Shown: positions 10,873 through 21,971, counted from the first letter of the stretch. The stretch is DNA of 64,000 nt from Astrothelium macrocarpum (GCA_021030915.1 JAGEMR010000057.1:1-64000); one strand, 5' to 3'. The notes: generated by a model not told the origin, from the sequence alone. A program made the numbers and translations.

Positions 10873-11763
10873 ATGGTCCGAAATATCACTCCATCTCAGC
10901 GAATTATTATTATTATTTTTTTAGATTATAACGATCTCTCACAATATGATATTATCCAAATTGTTTATATAATTACTCACACAATAAGAAGGATTAAAAG
11001 GAATATTAAATTATACGGTAATTCATTGAATCCAATTCATTATCACGGTCCTCCACGGACGTTGACACCTGCTATTATGGAGGCTCTGAAGGAGCATCTT
11101 CTCACGAAACCTGGCATATATACCGACGAAATAATTGAATGGATCTGGTAGTATTATGATATACTCGTGAATCTATCACTGATAAAAAGAAGATTGATCG
11201 AAACCGGCTAGAATAGGAAAAAGATTCGTATCTATTTTCGAATTAATAAATATAATAATTAATAAATTGATTTAAAATATCATCAAATAATTAAAAAATA
11301 TTATACTAAATTTTATAATAATTATATGATCATAATAATATAATATTCGACCAATCAATTAATGTATATTGATAAGAATAAAACAGATTGATATATTAGA
11401 TTTCGCCCTTATAATCGAATATTAAAAGAATCAAAAATAATTCAGTATTATTTTTTTGAATATGAACGGTATTATAATATCCTGCCGGTATATATATTAA
11501 ATAGAATTCTGGATTATTCGATTTACGAAAATTCAATAATAATTCAAATATTCATATATTAATTGGAAGAATTATTATTATTGAAATATTTTCCATTTGA
11601 TTTTGATAATTTATTATCAAATTCGGTATTAATAATAAATAATATTTCAATATATTATAATAAAAAAATGATTAATTTGATTATAAAATAATTTAAAATA
11701 AAATTAATATATTTATTTTTATATTCATCTGATTTGAATCTAATTAAAGAATTCTTTTTTTAA
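10873..11763 (+). pseudogene. Tc1-like DDE transposase relic
   Basis: The frame opens MVRNITPSQRIIII.. and keeps an N-terminal helix-turn-helix outline (LSQYDIIQIVYIITHTIRRIKRN) and PPRTLTPAIMEALKEHLLTKPGIY, typical of fungal Tc1-like transposases, before a stop at 11149-11151. Further right the same protein can still be followed through stops and biased substitutions: LMYIDKNKTD (first catalytic Asp region, 11360s), YYNILPVYILNRILDYSIYE (11470-11530), SVLIINNISIYYN (second Asp region, now Asn, near 11620) and YSSDLNLIKEFF (third acidic residue region, 11720-11757). The changes are those expected of C-to-T and G-to-A mutation. It cannot encode an active enzyme. Confidence 0.85.
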
Positions 11764-13586
11764 TTCAAAATATTTATTTAAAAATATTATAAATTATATT
11801 CAGATTTGGAAAATTTTAATTTTATTGATTATTTGATTTGATATATTAAATAGATTAAATAGAATAAAAATCAAATACGAAGACATTTTTATAATTCATA
11901 TATTTTTATTTTTGATTAATTGAATTTTTAATTATATAATTCAAATAATTTGATTCAATTATAAATATTATAAAAGATTATATAAAAGATTATATAAAAA
12001 ATATTATAAAAAAATGAATATATAATCAAATTATATAATAAACATTCGAAATATATCCAATATATTAATTAATATTGAATTTATTAATAAATTATTAGAA
12101 TAAAAATGGCGGAATAATATAACACTCATTTATATTAAAATCATGAATTCGTCCGATTAAACAACACAATATATATATTTTATAAGCCAAATTATTTCAT
12201 CAAATATTGGATTTATTAATAAATTATTAGAACAGAAATATCAATCTTATAAAATTTCATTTGAACCGAATAATTTGAATAATTCAATTAATTTCGTACA
12301 TTTTAAATATCTCATCTTTTTCCACCACCTCCTTCACCACCTTCTTATTCTTCTAATTATTCAATCTACTATCGATTTATCTAATTAATAAATTATTTAT
12401 CTATCTGATTAATCAAATTATTAATTAATTCGTTTTTTATTCCATTTTTTGATATTTTAAAAAATCGCGATAATAATACCTTTTATTATATCTCTTTCAA
12501 TCAATAATTTGATTCTTTCATCATTTCATTATAAAAATTTGAACCCTTCAAGATCATATTTATATTAATCAAGAATTTTCATCATTTTATCGAATTCAAT
12601 TTTGATTAAATTATATTTATTTCATTATTTATACCATTCCAAATATATTAATATTCTTTCATCCACCGCCAATTCAGATATTAATAAAGATAATGAATCG
12701 ATAATTCTCATTCATGGCCTCTCATTCGATATATATATCTTATTAGATATATTTCGCTCGTTATTCTAATATTCATCAACTAATTTTTAATAAAAATTAT
12801 TAATAATTATAAAAATAATATTTACGGAATTAAAAATTGATACCGAATTTATTCTATAATTTTATTCATTTCATTTAATAAATTATTCATATAATTCAAA
12901 TAATAATTCATCAATAATAATTATTCTTTTTTTGATCGAATTATTCTATTTTTTCAAATCCATTATATTAAATCGAATATATTTTTGAATTAATATATTA
13001 ATCCAATATCATATTGAATTCTGACCATATTCGTCAGAATAATTCCATTTTTTAATAATATCATAAGCCAAATTATCAATTATTCTAATATATTGAATTA
13101 TCTAAAAAAAATCTTCTTTCATCAATTCAATAATAAATATCTAATATTCAATTAATTAATTATATAATAAATCAAATAATATTAATATTTTATCATATTT
13201 TATTTATCTATCATTTTTGATAGAATTTTATCGTCCATCAATTTAATATTAATATTTATTATAAAATTCTGATCATTTCATTCAATCCAGAATTCAATTA
13301 ATTTCTGATTAATTTTGGCCCATAATTCGAATTCCAATAAATTAATAAATAAATAAATTAATTATTTCCGTATTTTTGATATTTTTGATATTAATTTAAT
13401 TTCAATTTTTATAATATCGATCCGATTATTAGAAATTTTATCAAATTTTATATTATTAAAATTATTCCGGAAATGAAAATTCCAATATTAATCTAATAAA
13501 TTCGTTATTTTATTTTTAAATATTATATATAATTTCTTATTTCTCAGTCTAATTCATCATATCAGATCAAAATATAACGATTTCAA
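11764..13586. other. RIP-ruined interior of the transposon
   Basis: Almost entirely A/T, with stops in all frames. A less mutated island near 12315-12350 reads CCACCACCTCC.. and could encode a short Pro/Ser-rich stretch on the plus strand. On the minus strand fragments such as WLMILLKNGIILTNMV (around 13040) hint at a former coding region continuing from the right-end frame, but nothing can be identified with confidence. Confidence 0.6.
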
Positions 13587-13958
13587 TTATTTTTCAATTA
13601 TTATTAATTCGACCGAATTAATTATCTTTTTATCATTATAAATCAATATTATATTGATATCATAAAATGGATTTGAAAATGAATAATCCATCAAAAAAAC
13701 AGATAATAATTGGCTAAAAAATAGATCCATATTGATTTGGAATGATTTGAACTGGGAATCAGCAGAAGTAGGTATTTGTGTCTTTATGGCCTGTTCATTA
13801 GCCATTACAGATAAAATCTCCTCCATTGTGATAGCTGATTCAATTTGTCTCGCAGCCCTGGTCTCGACCGCCAGAGGAGATAATTCATGCCAAAATAGAA
13901 TTAATTTCTTATTCGAATTGATTGAACCAGATACAATGGAATGACATTTTCGAGCCAT
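13587..13958 (-). pseudogene. second, opposite-strand frame inside the transposon
   Basis: A 123-codon frame begins MARKCHSIVSGSINSNKK inside the right subterminal repeat and runs inwards, opposite to the transposase. The first ~80 codons have normal base composition and look like coding sequence (HELSPLAVETRAARQIESAI, MEEILSVMANEQAI); the rest dissolves into the AT-rich interior and ends at a stop that is probably RIP-made. It shows no homology to the transposase beyond the shared start region, and I do not recognise the family. The start codon lies in the same subterminal sequence as that of the transposase (GAGGTCGAAATGG), so both may have used the same repeat as promoter. Confidence 0.45.
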
Positions 13959-14063
13959 TTCGACCTCATCACCAAAAAAACGGTTTCAAAATTACCGAAT
14001 TAGAAAGTCAAATGAACGAACTAACGAATTATAGATAAAAGGCAACCACCAAGCTTTTTTACT

Positions 14064-14155
14064 TGGCTGATCCCAAGTTCCCATACAAATTTGGTGGTGC
14101 GGAGGGTGCGGACGTGCGGGGCTGCCTGAGAGGACGCCCAACCTTCACGCGAGTG
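14064..14155 (-). repeat. right terminal inverted repeat, 92 bp
   Basis: Reverse complement of the left repeat without a mismatch over 92 bases, ending CGCGAGTG before the TA target duplicate. Imperfect similarity to the left end continues inwards to about 13925, again including an ATG in the same relative place. Confidence 0.95.
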
Positions 14156-14157
14156 TA

Positions 14158-14935
14158 TCAACAATGGAAGTTTTCCTTTGGCCCATAGCACCCGTATATG
14201 GTGAGATATCCCTCGGAGCAAATGCTCTCAGCTTTGTAGTCCTGAATAGCATATCATGAGACGATGTGGTCTTTGTGGGGCTGTTTCTTGTTTTATTTTC
14301 ACCTCACCATTATGTGCCTCCATGCAATGAAGCACGTATGGTAAGATCAAGTCTTTGAAGACATACGATAGGTGCTCAGTGAATCTCCATCAGAATGCGT
14401 CCAGTGTCAATAATCTTTCTAATCGTTGGTCGAATTCACCATATGGATATAGAATGTCTTCTCATCTCTACGACTTTTGGAACTTCATTACAGCATTTAC
14501 TCACCTCTTTTGAAATCTCTCACCTTGGGTATTTCATCACAGAATCCTAGTAACTTCCAGTTCATTCGTTCTTCAATGCGGAATCTACACATCTCTCAAT
14601 GATCATCATACTTCTCTAACATTGATCCTCCACTAAATTTTCTCATTTGTCAAACTTTTCGACTTCATCTTCATTTCATAACTTTGATACTTGGCACTTC
14701 GATGGGTAAAGCCAGTACAGCGCTCTATTCATCGACTCATACCGCTGTAGTAAAAAAGGATTTGCCCTTGAAGCATTTACCTCTCTACATTCAATCATTG
14801 TGAATTCCTCTCGGATTTGCTTAACGTTTGCAAACTTTGCATACGAGTGGACATGGCACTTGGATCTGGATTTGTATGTCTTTAGTGACATCGTCATCGT
14901 CTACAGCTGATTGAATCATTTAGTCCCGCCTTGCA
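14158..14935. other. intergenic, right flank of the transposon
   Basis: Normal composition resumes immediately after the TA at 14156-14157. No gene or RNA signal was recognised; the promoter of the gene at 14936 must be here. Confidence 0.4.
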
Positions 14936-16552
14936 ATGGGATCTTGGGGAACGAATTCTGATGATCAAGAGACTACACCTAAACCACCTTTGCACATGGA
15001 TGATCCGTCAAGACCTCTCGAACACCAGCCTTGGCCCCCTGCTGTTGCTACTCTTCACGTTGAATCCGAAGTGATATCTCATGAACTGGAACGTCCACCA
15101 AGTCATGGCGTCCAGCCAGAAGATATTGTGGATCTTGGATATCCGCCTGCAGGTGAACAGGATGAAACCTCAGAAGAAATGATCCAACAAACGAATTGTA
15201 ATAGTCAACAAAATGAAGCTGCGGATCATGTTTCTGGCCGGGAAAGTTCAGCTTCGAAAACTCAGGCTCTCGTGGACGAAAGTATCCCTTCCGTGCAAAA
15301 TCAAGAGTCGGGCATAAGCTCAGAAGTAAAGCTTTCAGTACAGCAAAAATCAAACACAACGTCTCCTTCCGTGGAATCTAGTCAAAAGGAAAACGTTCAA
15401 TCCGTTTTCGATAACTACAAAATACCGGATGGTAAGCCCAAAGCTAAATCTAATCGAACTTCGCAAAACAAACGCGCTCTCAACGAGGAAATCTCATGCG
15501 AGTTACCATTTGCATTCGTAGTTGGGTCGGATCCTGAGAACCGCGTAGAAATTTCAATTGACAAAGAGATTATCTGTCGCCACTCGTCTTACATCAATCA
15601 ACTTTGTGAAGAAGGCAAAATCTTTCGAGCCCGTCGCCAAGCGCTCAAACTCATGAGTAACAAGTTGAAACATGCCATTATTAGCGCCGGCGACGATCCG
15701 CACATTCGGCGCCCAAGAACCGAGCACCCAGAGCGACCTCTATGGATATACGCCAAGGCCGTGGTCGACGCGTGCAAGGAGTATCCACTCGCCAAAACTT
15801 GTGAAGGCTACAGCTTTTCCATCGCCAAAGCATTTGGCATCCAAAAGGAAACTTACGAAAGCGAAAAAAAGCAAGGTGCCCACCTCCTGACTATTCTTCG
15901 CCCAGCCTTCGCCGACATTACTCATGGAAGGATGCACAAAGCGATCACTGTCATCCTCAATAGAATCAAAGCCATACTCTGCGATGTCGGGGACAATCCC
16001 AGCCCACAAGCACCTATGCGTGCTGCTGCCTTCCACCGCTTCTACCTTCCGTCGTCGCTCTCGTTCGCCGACGCTCATACGGTGGCCCTGCTGATCGAAC
16101 ACCTTGAGACACCATACATCACCAGCCTACCTTACCCAGCTGCACAGCTCATCCGACTCGCCCTCCTTGCAGCGCATCTGCACATGCCTAACGTGCAGCA
16201 CCGCGTCGTAGACAGCTTACGCGAAGTCTCACGACACAAGGAGGAGTTGCTCACCGCCGAAAGCGTGGGGCTTCTCTTCGGGGAAGGGGATGAGGGCCAG
16301 AGTAACGGCGCAAAGGCAGCGCTAAGGCGCTTGGTGGTGGATGTATTGGTGTGGACGGACTTCGACAGGAAAACGGTAGTGGAGATGGTAAGGAAGGTGG
16401 AGGACAAGGAAATGGCGTGTTGTGTGGTGGAGAGCGTTTACGAGCGGTTGGAGAACTGGGGCCAGCAAGGGGGTCAGGACCCACCATACTTCAATGCGGG
16501 CCAGAGTTGCAGCCGGTATCACGTTCATGACGGGGAGAAACGATGCATTTGA
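14936..16552 (+). CDS. uncharacterised 538-residue protein
   Basis: One uninterrupted frame starts MGSWGTNSDDQETTPKPP. Residues 1-185 are acidic, Ser/Gln-rich and probably disordered. From ~190 (LPFAFVVGSDPENRVEISIDKEIICRHSSYINQLC) the layout is reminiscent of the start of a BTB/POZ fold, but the match is too weak to call. Residues ~215-520 are mainly alpha-helical, with KLMSNKLKHAIISAGDD, LPYPAAQLIRLALLAAHLHMP and LRRLVVDVLVWTDFDRKTVVEMVRKVED, as in helical-repeat or BTB-associated C-terminal regions in other fungal proteins. There is no signal peptide or membrane segment. It lies beside the transposon and shows no sign of decay. No function is proposed. Confidence 0.75.
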   Translation: MGSWGTNSDDQETTPKPPLHMDDPSRPLEHQPWPPAVATLHVESEVISHELERPPSHGVQPEDIVDLGYPPAGEQDETSEEMIQQTNCNSQQNEAADHVSGRESSASKTQALVDESIPSVQNQESGISSEVKLSVQQKSNTTSPSVESSQKENVQSVFDNYKIPDGKPKAKSNRTSQNKRALNEEISCELPFAFVVGSDPENRVEISIDKEIICRHSSYINQLCEEGKIFRARRQALKLMSNKLKHAIISAGDDPHIRRPRTEHPERPLWIYAKAVVDACKEYPLAKTCEGYSFSIAKAFGIQKETYESEKKQGAHLLTILRPAFADITHGRMHKAITVILNRIKAILCDVGDNPSPQAPMRAAAFHRFYLPSSLSFADAHTVALLIEHLETPYITSLPYPAAQLIRLALLAAHLHMPNVQHRVVDSLREVSRHKEELLTAESVGLLFGEGDEGQSNGAKAALRRLVVDVLVWTDFDRKTVVEMVRKVEDKEMACCVVESVYERLENWGQQGGQDPPYFNAGQSCSRYHVHDGEKRCI

Positions 16553-17615
16553 TTCTTAGGCTTATCGGAGAGTGGATGCTCACATCACGGGTTTGGGAGA
16601 CCTTTGACTAAGCTGACTTTGAGCTACATGGCGGATGGCGACTGATTACTACATAATTTGAGCACCTGAGGTTAAGGCGGCTCTTCTAAAAACATGGTGA
16701 GCGGAGCTTGGTAGAAGAGTTTTTGCATCTTGGTTTTTCGATTTTTTGGTGTTCTTCTTACATCACTAACAATACACTGATTCGTGCATGAATTTGGGCA
16801 CACGAGTTGAAGGGAGGCCCAACCGGATAATTCCTGGTGCTGCATTCATCATGCAATGCAAGAGCTTTCGGCGACTCAACACACAACAGTTTTTAATATT
16901 ATGGTTAAGACTGTATCATTTATTTCTCGACCCTACATCGGCACATGTTCCCGTCTTCCGTATCTTTCTTCAAATGACCGCTACCCACAAGCCTCAACCA
17001 ATCTCGTTGTCTTCCCCACCCTATCTCCCTTTCTCTCCTCAACCACAAGTTTCGACGGCAAAGAAAAAGACCGATGTACATTAAAGCAGATTCTGACCCG
17101 CTATGCTCCTCGTTTCGCCGTAGAATGTCGCAGCAGCACAAGTAAAAAAAGCAAAAGTAACCGCAAATCACACTTGCATGAAAAAAAAAAAAGCCCGAAC
17201 GTTGCTCGTCGTTGCCATGAGGGCATGATTGGCGAAGAGAGGAGAAAGAGGGGTTCAAAAGTATCTACAGCAATTGAGAAGTGGCAGACTGCCCCAAAGG
17301 GGAAGGAGTAGCGAAGTAGAGCACGAGAAGTTGAACCGTGGACAAAAAGACAAAAGGTCCAGAGCAAGAGTGGGAGACGGGAGAAGAGGACGGGCAATGT
17401 ACAGAAGGTTTTTGTTCCGTCAAGAAGTGCATGAGCATTGTCAAGGGGGGTAGGAAGCCTTCAACGCCACCAGGGCGCCTGACTTCGAGAGCAACGTCTA
17501 TTGTGAGCCCTTTTTTTCATCCAGCGAGACGTCTTCCATCATCGATTTCGTTCTTAAGATTTTTCTTCGTTGGACATCGCTAAGCGCTCTCAGAAACCAA
17601 CAGCAGACCAACACA
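16553..17615. other. convergent 3' regions
   Basis: Between the ends of the unknown gene (+) and atfA (-). There are homopolymer A runs near 17180 and purine-rich stretches that open short frames on both strands, none with coding character. Probably 3' untranslated sequence of both genes. Confidence 0.45.
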
Positions 17616-19696
17616 TCACATTTCTTCATGTGATCGAAGCGCTGGGTCTAGCCGACGCTGCATGCCCTGCTGGCTCTGCATACCCCCCTGACCGCCCTGC
17701 ATCCCCTGCTGGAGGCCGGCGTTCTGCATTGCCATGCCATAGGGATTCGCATGGTGCGCAGCAACGTCACCATTGAAGCTATTCATGGCCATGCCAGTAA
17801 GGCCTTGGGCCTGGGCGACAGGGCAGTCCTTGTGCGCAAGGAGAAGAGTCTTGAGGTTGACAATTTCCTCGCGTAGTTGGGTGACAGTAGCCGAGAGAGC
17901 ATCGTTTTCAGTGCTGAAAATTTCGACCTTGGCCTGGAGGTTGGCGAGCCATTGTTTTTTACGCTGACGACATTTGAGTGCAGCAACTCTGCATAAACAG
18001 TTAGCGATCCGCAGAAATCGTAAACACTTATAATAGGATAAAATACCGATTTCGCTCAAGGAAATTCTTTCTTTTTTCTTCATCAGTCATCTTTCGACCA
18101 GATTCGCCTTCCTGCTTTACACTACCACCGTCATCATCATCAGAGTCATCCATTTCCATTTCTTGAGGCATAGAAACACTGTTGCCTTTCTGTCTTTTGC
18201 TTGCAGGTTGCTTGCTTGGTGTTTCATCAGCCTTTCTCCTTCCGTTAGTTTGATTCTTTCCAGCTGATCCTTTCTTGCCCTTGGACTTGGGAGCTGGCTT
18301 ATTTTGCTCACTGTTCCCACTCTCTGAAAACTCTCCACCCTCACTCATGCCACGTGCAGTAGACATACTACCGATGGAGGCTTTGTTACCCCCACGGCCG
18401 CTGTTTTGAGGGGTTGAGTCTTGGCTCTGTTGAGCCATTGAGTTACCCATATGTGCCATGTTCTGCGCCGGCTGTTGAGGTAGAGCGAACTGCTGATTAT
18501 TGTTGCGACCTCCATTCGCCTGAGCTAGCATGTAAAGGCCATTAGCAGCATCGTTGGCATCGCCCTGACCAAAGAGATCTGCTTGACCCTGAGGTTGACT
18601 TGTCGGGGCCTGAAATTGCTTTGTGTCGGCGGTAGTTGTACTATTTTGTTCCTGGGCTTGTGAGGTTTGCCCATTGGAAGCAGTGTTATTATAATTGTTG
18701 GTAGCCTGCGATGCAGCGCGAGCATTCATCGCGGTTCGATGGAAATCTAGAGTGCTAGGCGTTGCGCCACCACTCTGTAAGGAATTGAACAGTGCTTGAG
18801 AGTTGGGACTAGGCGCGGGAAACATGGACCCGCCTCCACCGGGCGTCAGTCCTGTCCTCAAGGATGATTCGTTGGGCGTGGGGAATCCTCCTCGGAAATG
18901 GTCACCAAAGTAATCGTTCGCAGCAGTCGGACCAGTAAGCATAGCAGGACTCAGTGGCCCTGACCTTAAAGAACCCTGCCACCCTGGAGTATTTCCTGGT
19001 AGAAGAGATGCTGGTGACGTCAGGCTTGTGACCGGTGGCAGTAATGTTTTTCCTGGCGTCTCTGCAGACGGGTTCCCGAAGGACTGTTCAAATGGATTGG
19101 GCTCCAGACTGAAATGACTACCGTTACCGTTGTTGTGGGCTCCGCTAAAATAGTCCGGGGTATCCGAGGCGTTGTTTTGGTTTGGCTTCGGAGGAGGCGC
19201 AAGCGGTTCAGCGTTCGTCGCAGCAGGCTTCGAGGTGTTGTCAGTTTTGAAGTCCTCCGATTGCGCAGCTGCAGCTGTTGTATCTATGTAATAAGTATTT
19301 GATTAGCATAAATGTTACACAGAGTAGATATAGTATAATGCGACGGTAACATACCCGTCCGTGGTGGGCTTGGCTGCTTGATTTCTTGACTATTGTTGAG
19401 GGGAGAACCCTTCCTCTGAATATCTAGATGCGCAACCATGGTAAGTCATTATTTATAAATGGGTACACAATCATGATACCAGAGATAAGGAAAGGAAAAA
19501 ATGGTGGAAGGGTGAAAAGGGTTGGGTGAAGGTGAGAGAAGAGTGCAAGGTTAAGGACAGGAGGGTGCCAGGCGGCAGCGACGGGAAGCATCTTACCTTC
19601 AGACTTGACAATGTTTCTCTTGGTGTCTTTGGGCGAGGACATCCTAGAATTGAGGTGCGGAGAGTTATTCGAACTTCGACTTGCGACAGCAGCCAT
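17616..19696 (-). CDS. atfA: AtfA/Atf1-type bZIP stress transcription factor
   Basis: AtfA is the nuclear effector of the HOG/Sty1 MAP kinase pathway, controlling oxidative and osmotic stress responses and spore survival. Exons 19696-19597, 19423-19355, 19283-18047 and 17988-17616 give 592 residues. It has the Aft1-type N-terminal regions (SLEPNPFEQSFG; TPNESSLRTGLTPGGGGSMFP; LDFHRTAMNARA), a Gln/Asn-rich middle, an acidic/basic linker with KRKN, and a bZIP (RKNFLERNR joined to VAALKCRQRKKQWLANLQ, then heptad leucines) at about residues 455-515. The C-terminus is Gln/Gly/Met-rich. Introns: 19424-19596 (173 bp), 19284-19354 (71 bp) and 17989-18046 (58 bp, GCTAAC branch), the last inside the basic region. 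The ATG at 19696 (MAAVASRSSNNSP) is chosen for its continuity into SPKDTKRNIVKSE; an upstream in-frame ATG at 19792 is less likely. A ~1.75 kb gene-free upstream region suggests a large promoter. Confidence 0.93.
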
Positions 19697-21446
19697 GATG
19701 ACGTAGAGTTTTCTGGATGGGGACGATCGGCTAGGTCGCTTCAGGCTCCTTCTTCCCAGCCAAGTTTTCCTCCCAAATGCGCCGCACCACAACGCGTCTT
19801 CTTCAACAATCGAGTTCTTTCACTACAGACTCTACTTGATTACGAAACAGCGTTAGTTCGAACATTGAAAAGACCTTGATGCGCGAGCCTGGCCGTGATG
19901 GCGGTGATGCGTTGGGGGGATAGGAGGGTGATGGCGCGCGATTGAGTGGCAAGACATCTTTCACCCGCGGGTGAGGAGGAGACTTACCCCAACGACAACG
20001 CTTCACACTGCGCTCACGAGAACAGAGACGACGGGCGCTGTGGCTCAATTCTAAAGTACAGCGTCGAGTCTCACACTGGCCTGGACACACAATGCTGATG
20101 GCAGTACGACTCAACTCGGCTTGCGCTGGAGCCTCCTGGATGGAATTCAGAATGACGTCGGCGGTCTTTTGGGATCGGAAAGGAGGAAAGTTCGCACACG
20201 TCTCCCAAATGGGCGGCGGAGGCCCAAATGCAGGCTAGGGTAGATGGATGCGATGGCAGGTCGCAGCGGACAGGCTCTTTGCGGCTATCAGCAGCAGAGC
20301 ACCTTGTGTGGCCGGGTGCGTGGAGCAGATGGCGGTGGGTATGATGGAATTATGATGACGACAACGTTGCAGAGGTGGACGCATCAATTTAGGGGGACGC
20401 CGGGGGAATGCCTTGGAGCTCTCGCACTCGGCCACGCCACCCGTATGCCCAGGTGCCCCGATCTCTCGATCTTCGCTAGACTGCTTTAGTGCGCACTGCC
20501 GAGGCCGATACTACACCCGCAACCCCGATTTCTAAGCACCCATTTACTGACCTGCCCTCCCCTCCTACATTGCCCGTCTAGCCGTGTTTATCCAAATAGC
20601 CAGCATCTGTCTGGGAGTATTGTTGCAACTCTACACGAATCCGACATGCCTCTGCTTCCGACCAATCACTGCCATGCTTGCGCCGATAGGGACTGCATGT
20701 CGCCTATCTGGAATCACACCATCTCATATTCCATATCTCTGGAGAGAGTATAGGATTTTTGCTTCGGCTGAGCTTCAATTTCTCGGCAAATGCAATTGAG
20801 ATCCGATCTCTATGCGGAGCATCTGTCTACATGCGTGGATGATTCCCTCTTCTGCCGTTCCCCTCCGAGGATGTACCATTGCAACGCCTTCCGCCACGGC
20901 AAAAGCAGATGGCGGTACAACGTCCATCGGCAACTCCGCTGGCCACAATTTCTGTCAATAGTCTTGCCGAGCGGGGTTTGGAGGTTTCCCTCGCGTCGCG
21001 TCGCGTCGCTTCGCTTTACGTAACCCATCTAGGTAAATATTCAGCATGGGAGCGATCGGCCGGCTATATCGATTTTCGTCTTTTTGCTGCATTGTGCATA
21101 GCTTTGCGCAGCAACGTGAATACGACGCTGTTTAGTTTCATCCCTTGCAGCTGGCAGATAATCCGTAACCCTATCCAAGATCGGTCTCACGGATCAATCT
21201 TGTCGCTACTCGATGGGTATGTTTCAAGATCTCCATCAGATGGAATGGTGAAAGTTTGTCCTCTCGTGACCACGTGACCTGGCTGGGTACTTGGAGAAGG
21301 CACCATGTGTGATCTGATTGTCCTTCTCTTTAATCCTTCGAGTATTGTCCTGTGCCTTCAGGCAGTTATCTTCTAGAAAACCTTCCCGCTGGCCCATGGA
21401 CGTCCGCCCCAAATGCTCCACCGCACCCTGTCCTTTCCGCCCTCCT
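19697..21446. other. atfA upstream region
   Basis: A long region without a credible gene. It contains C/T-rich tracts and a short pentamer run (CGTCG-type) near 20992-21012, and a CACGTG hexamer at 21271-21276 close to the 3' end of the next gene. It probably carries the atfA promoter and 5' leader. Confidence 0.45.
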
Positions 21447-21971
21447 TCAACTTCCCCTATACGTCGTGTAACCATACGGCCCCAACAGCAGTGGGACATG
21501 GATGTGCTCTCTCCCCCTCCCCGTCCAAAACTTGACCTCTACCTCTGGCCAGAACGTCTCCTGCGCGTAGTAGTCACCCGTCGCGAACCGCAGACTCCAC
21601 GTCTGTGTGTTACCCTCATCGCGTCCGAGCCGAAAGAGCGCCTCCAAAGCCTCCGAGGCAGAAGCAGATGATGAGGAGCCGGTTGCAGAAGGGGTCCAGG
21701 CAGAGATGCGGCCGTCGGCGTTAGTAGACGCAGTGAAGACGTGAGAGGTGATGTGCTCAGGTGGGTTGGGGTTGGCAGGGTTGACAGTAAGATTGGTCAG
21801 AGTGACAGCGAGGTTCGGGGCGGGGAGGCCGGTGGTGGTGTCGAGCACATGGCAAGTTATTGGTGTGCGGGACGGTGGGGTGGCCATGTTTTTGCTTGGA
21901 TTGTCTGCTGTGTTTGCAGTGGTGAGTTGATGTGCCATTGCGGAAATGCGCTGTTCTGGTGAAGTGGCCAT
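21447..21971 (-). CDS. 5-hydroxyisourate hydrolase (transthyretin-like)
   Basis: The enzyme hydrolyses 5-hydroxyisourate, the product of urate oxidase, in purine degradation to allantoin. The 174-residue frame has PITCHVLDTTTGLPA (residues ~37-51, with the conserved His), the central ADGRISAW strand, LRFATGDYYAQ, HIHVPLLLGPYGYTTYRGS with the C-terminal YRGS signature that forms the active site. No intron is seen. The first ~30 residues are extra relative to the family core; the ATG at residue 29 (MATPPSRTP) is an alternative start. There is no peroxisomal SKL-type signal at the C-terminus. A Ser/Ala insert (SATGSSSSASASEA) sits in a surface loop. Confidence 0.92.
   Translation of the reverse strand: MATSPEQRISAMAHQLTTANTADNPSKNMATPPSRTPITCHVLDTTTGLPAPNLAVTLTNLTVNPANPNPPEHITSHVFTASTNADGRISAWTPSATGSSSSASASEALEALFRLGRDEGNTQTWSLRFATGDYYAQETFWPEVEVKFWTGRGREHIHVPLLLGPYGYTTYRGS

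Larger units (their letters stand above)
10665..14155 (+). mobile_element. Tc1/mariner-type DNA transposon, RIP-degraded, 3.49 kb
   Basis: Perfect 92-bp terminal inverted repeats (10665-10756 and 14064-14155) are flanked on both sides by TA (10663-10664; 14156-14157), the target duplication of the Tc1/mariner superfamily. From the left end a transposase relic reads rightwards; from the right end another frame reads leftwards. The interior from about 10.9 to 13.7 kb is extremely AT-rich, whereas both ends keep normal composition. At 3.5 kb it is about twice as long as simple fungal Tc1-like elements, so it either carries an extra gene or contains a nested insertion. Intact ends with a ruined transposase make it non-autonomous at best. 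It separates GCP3 from an unrecognised gene at 14.9 kb. Confidence 0.9.

Noticed and set aside
20990..21015. Short GTCGC pentamer run
   Set aside because: Only about four units; common in GC-rich fungal intergenic DNA and not worth a separate feature.
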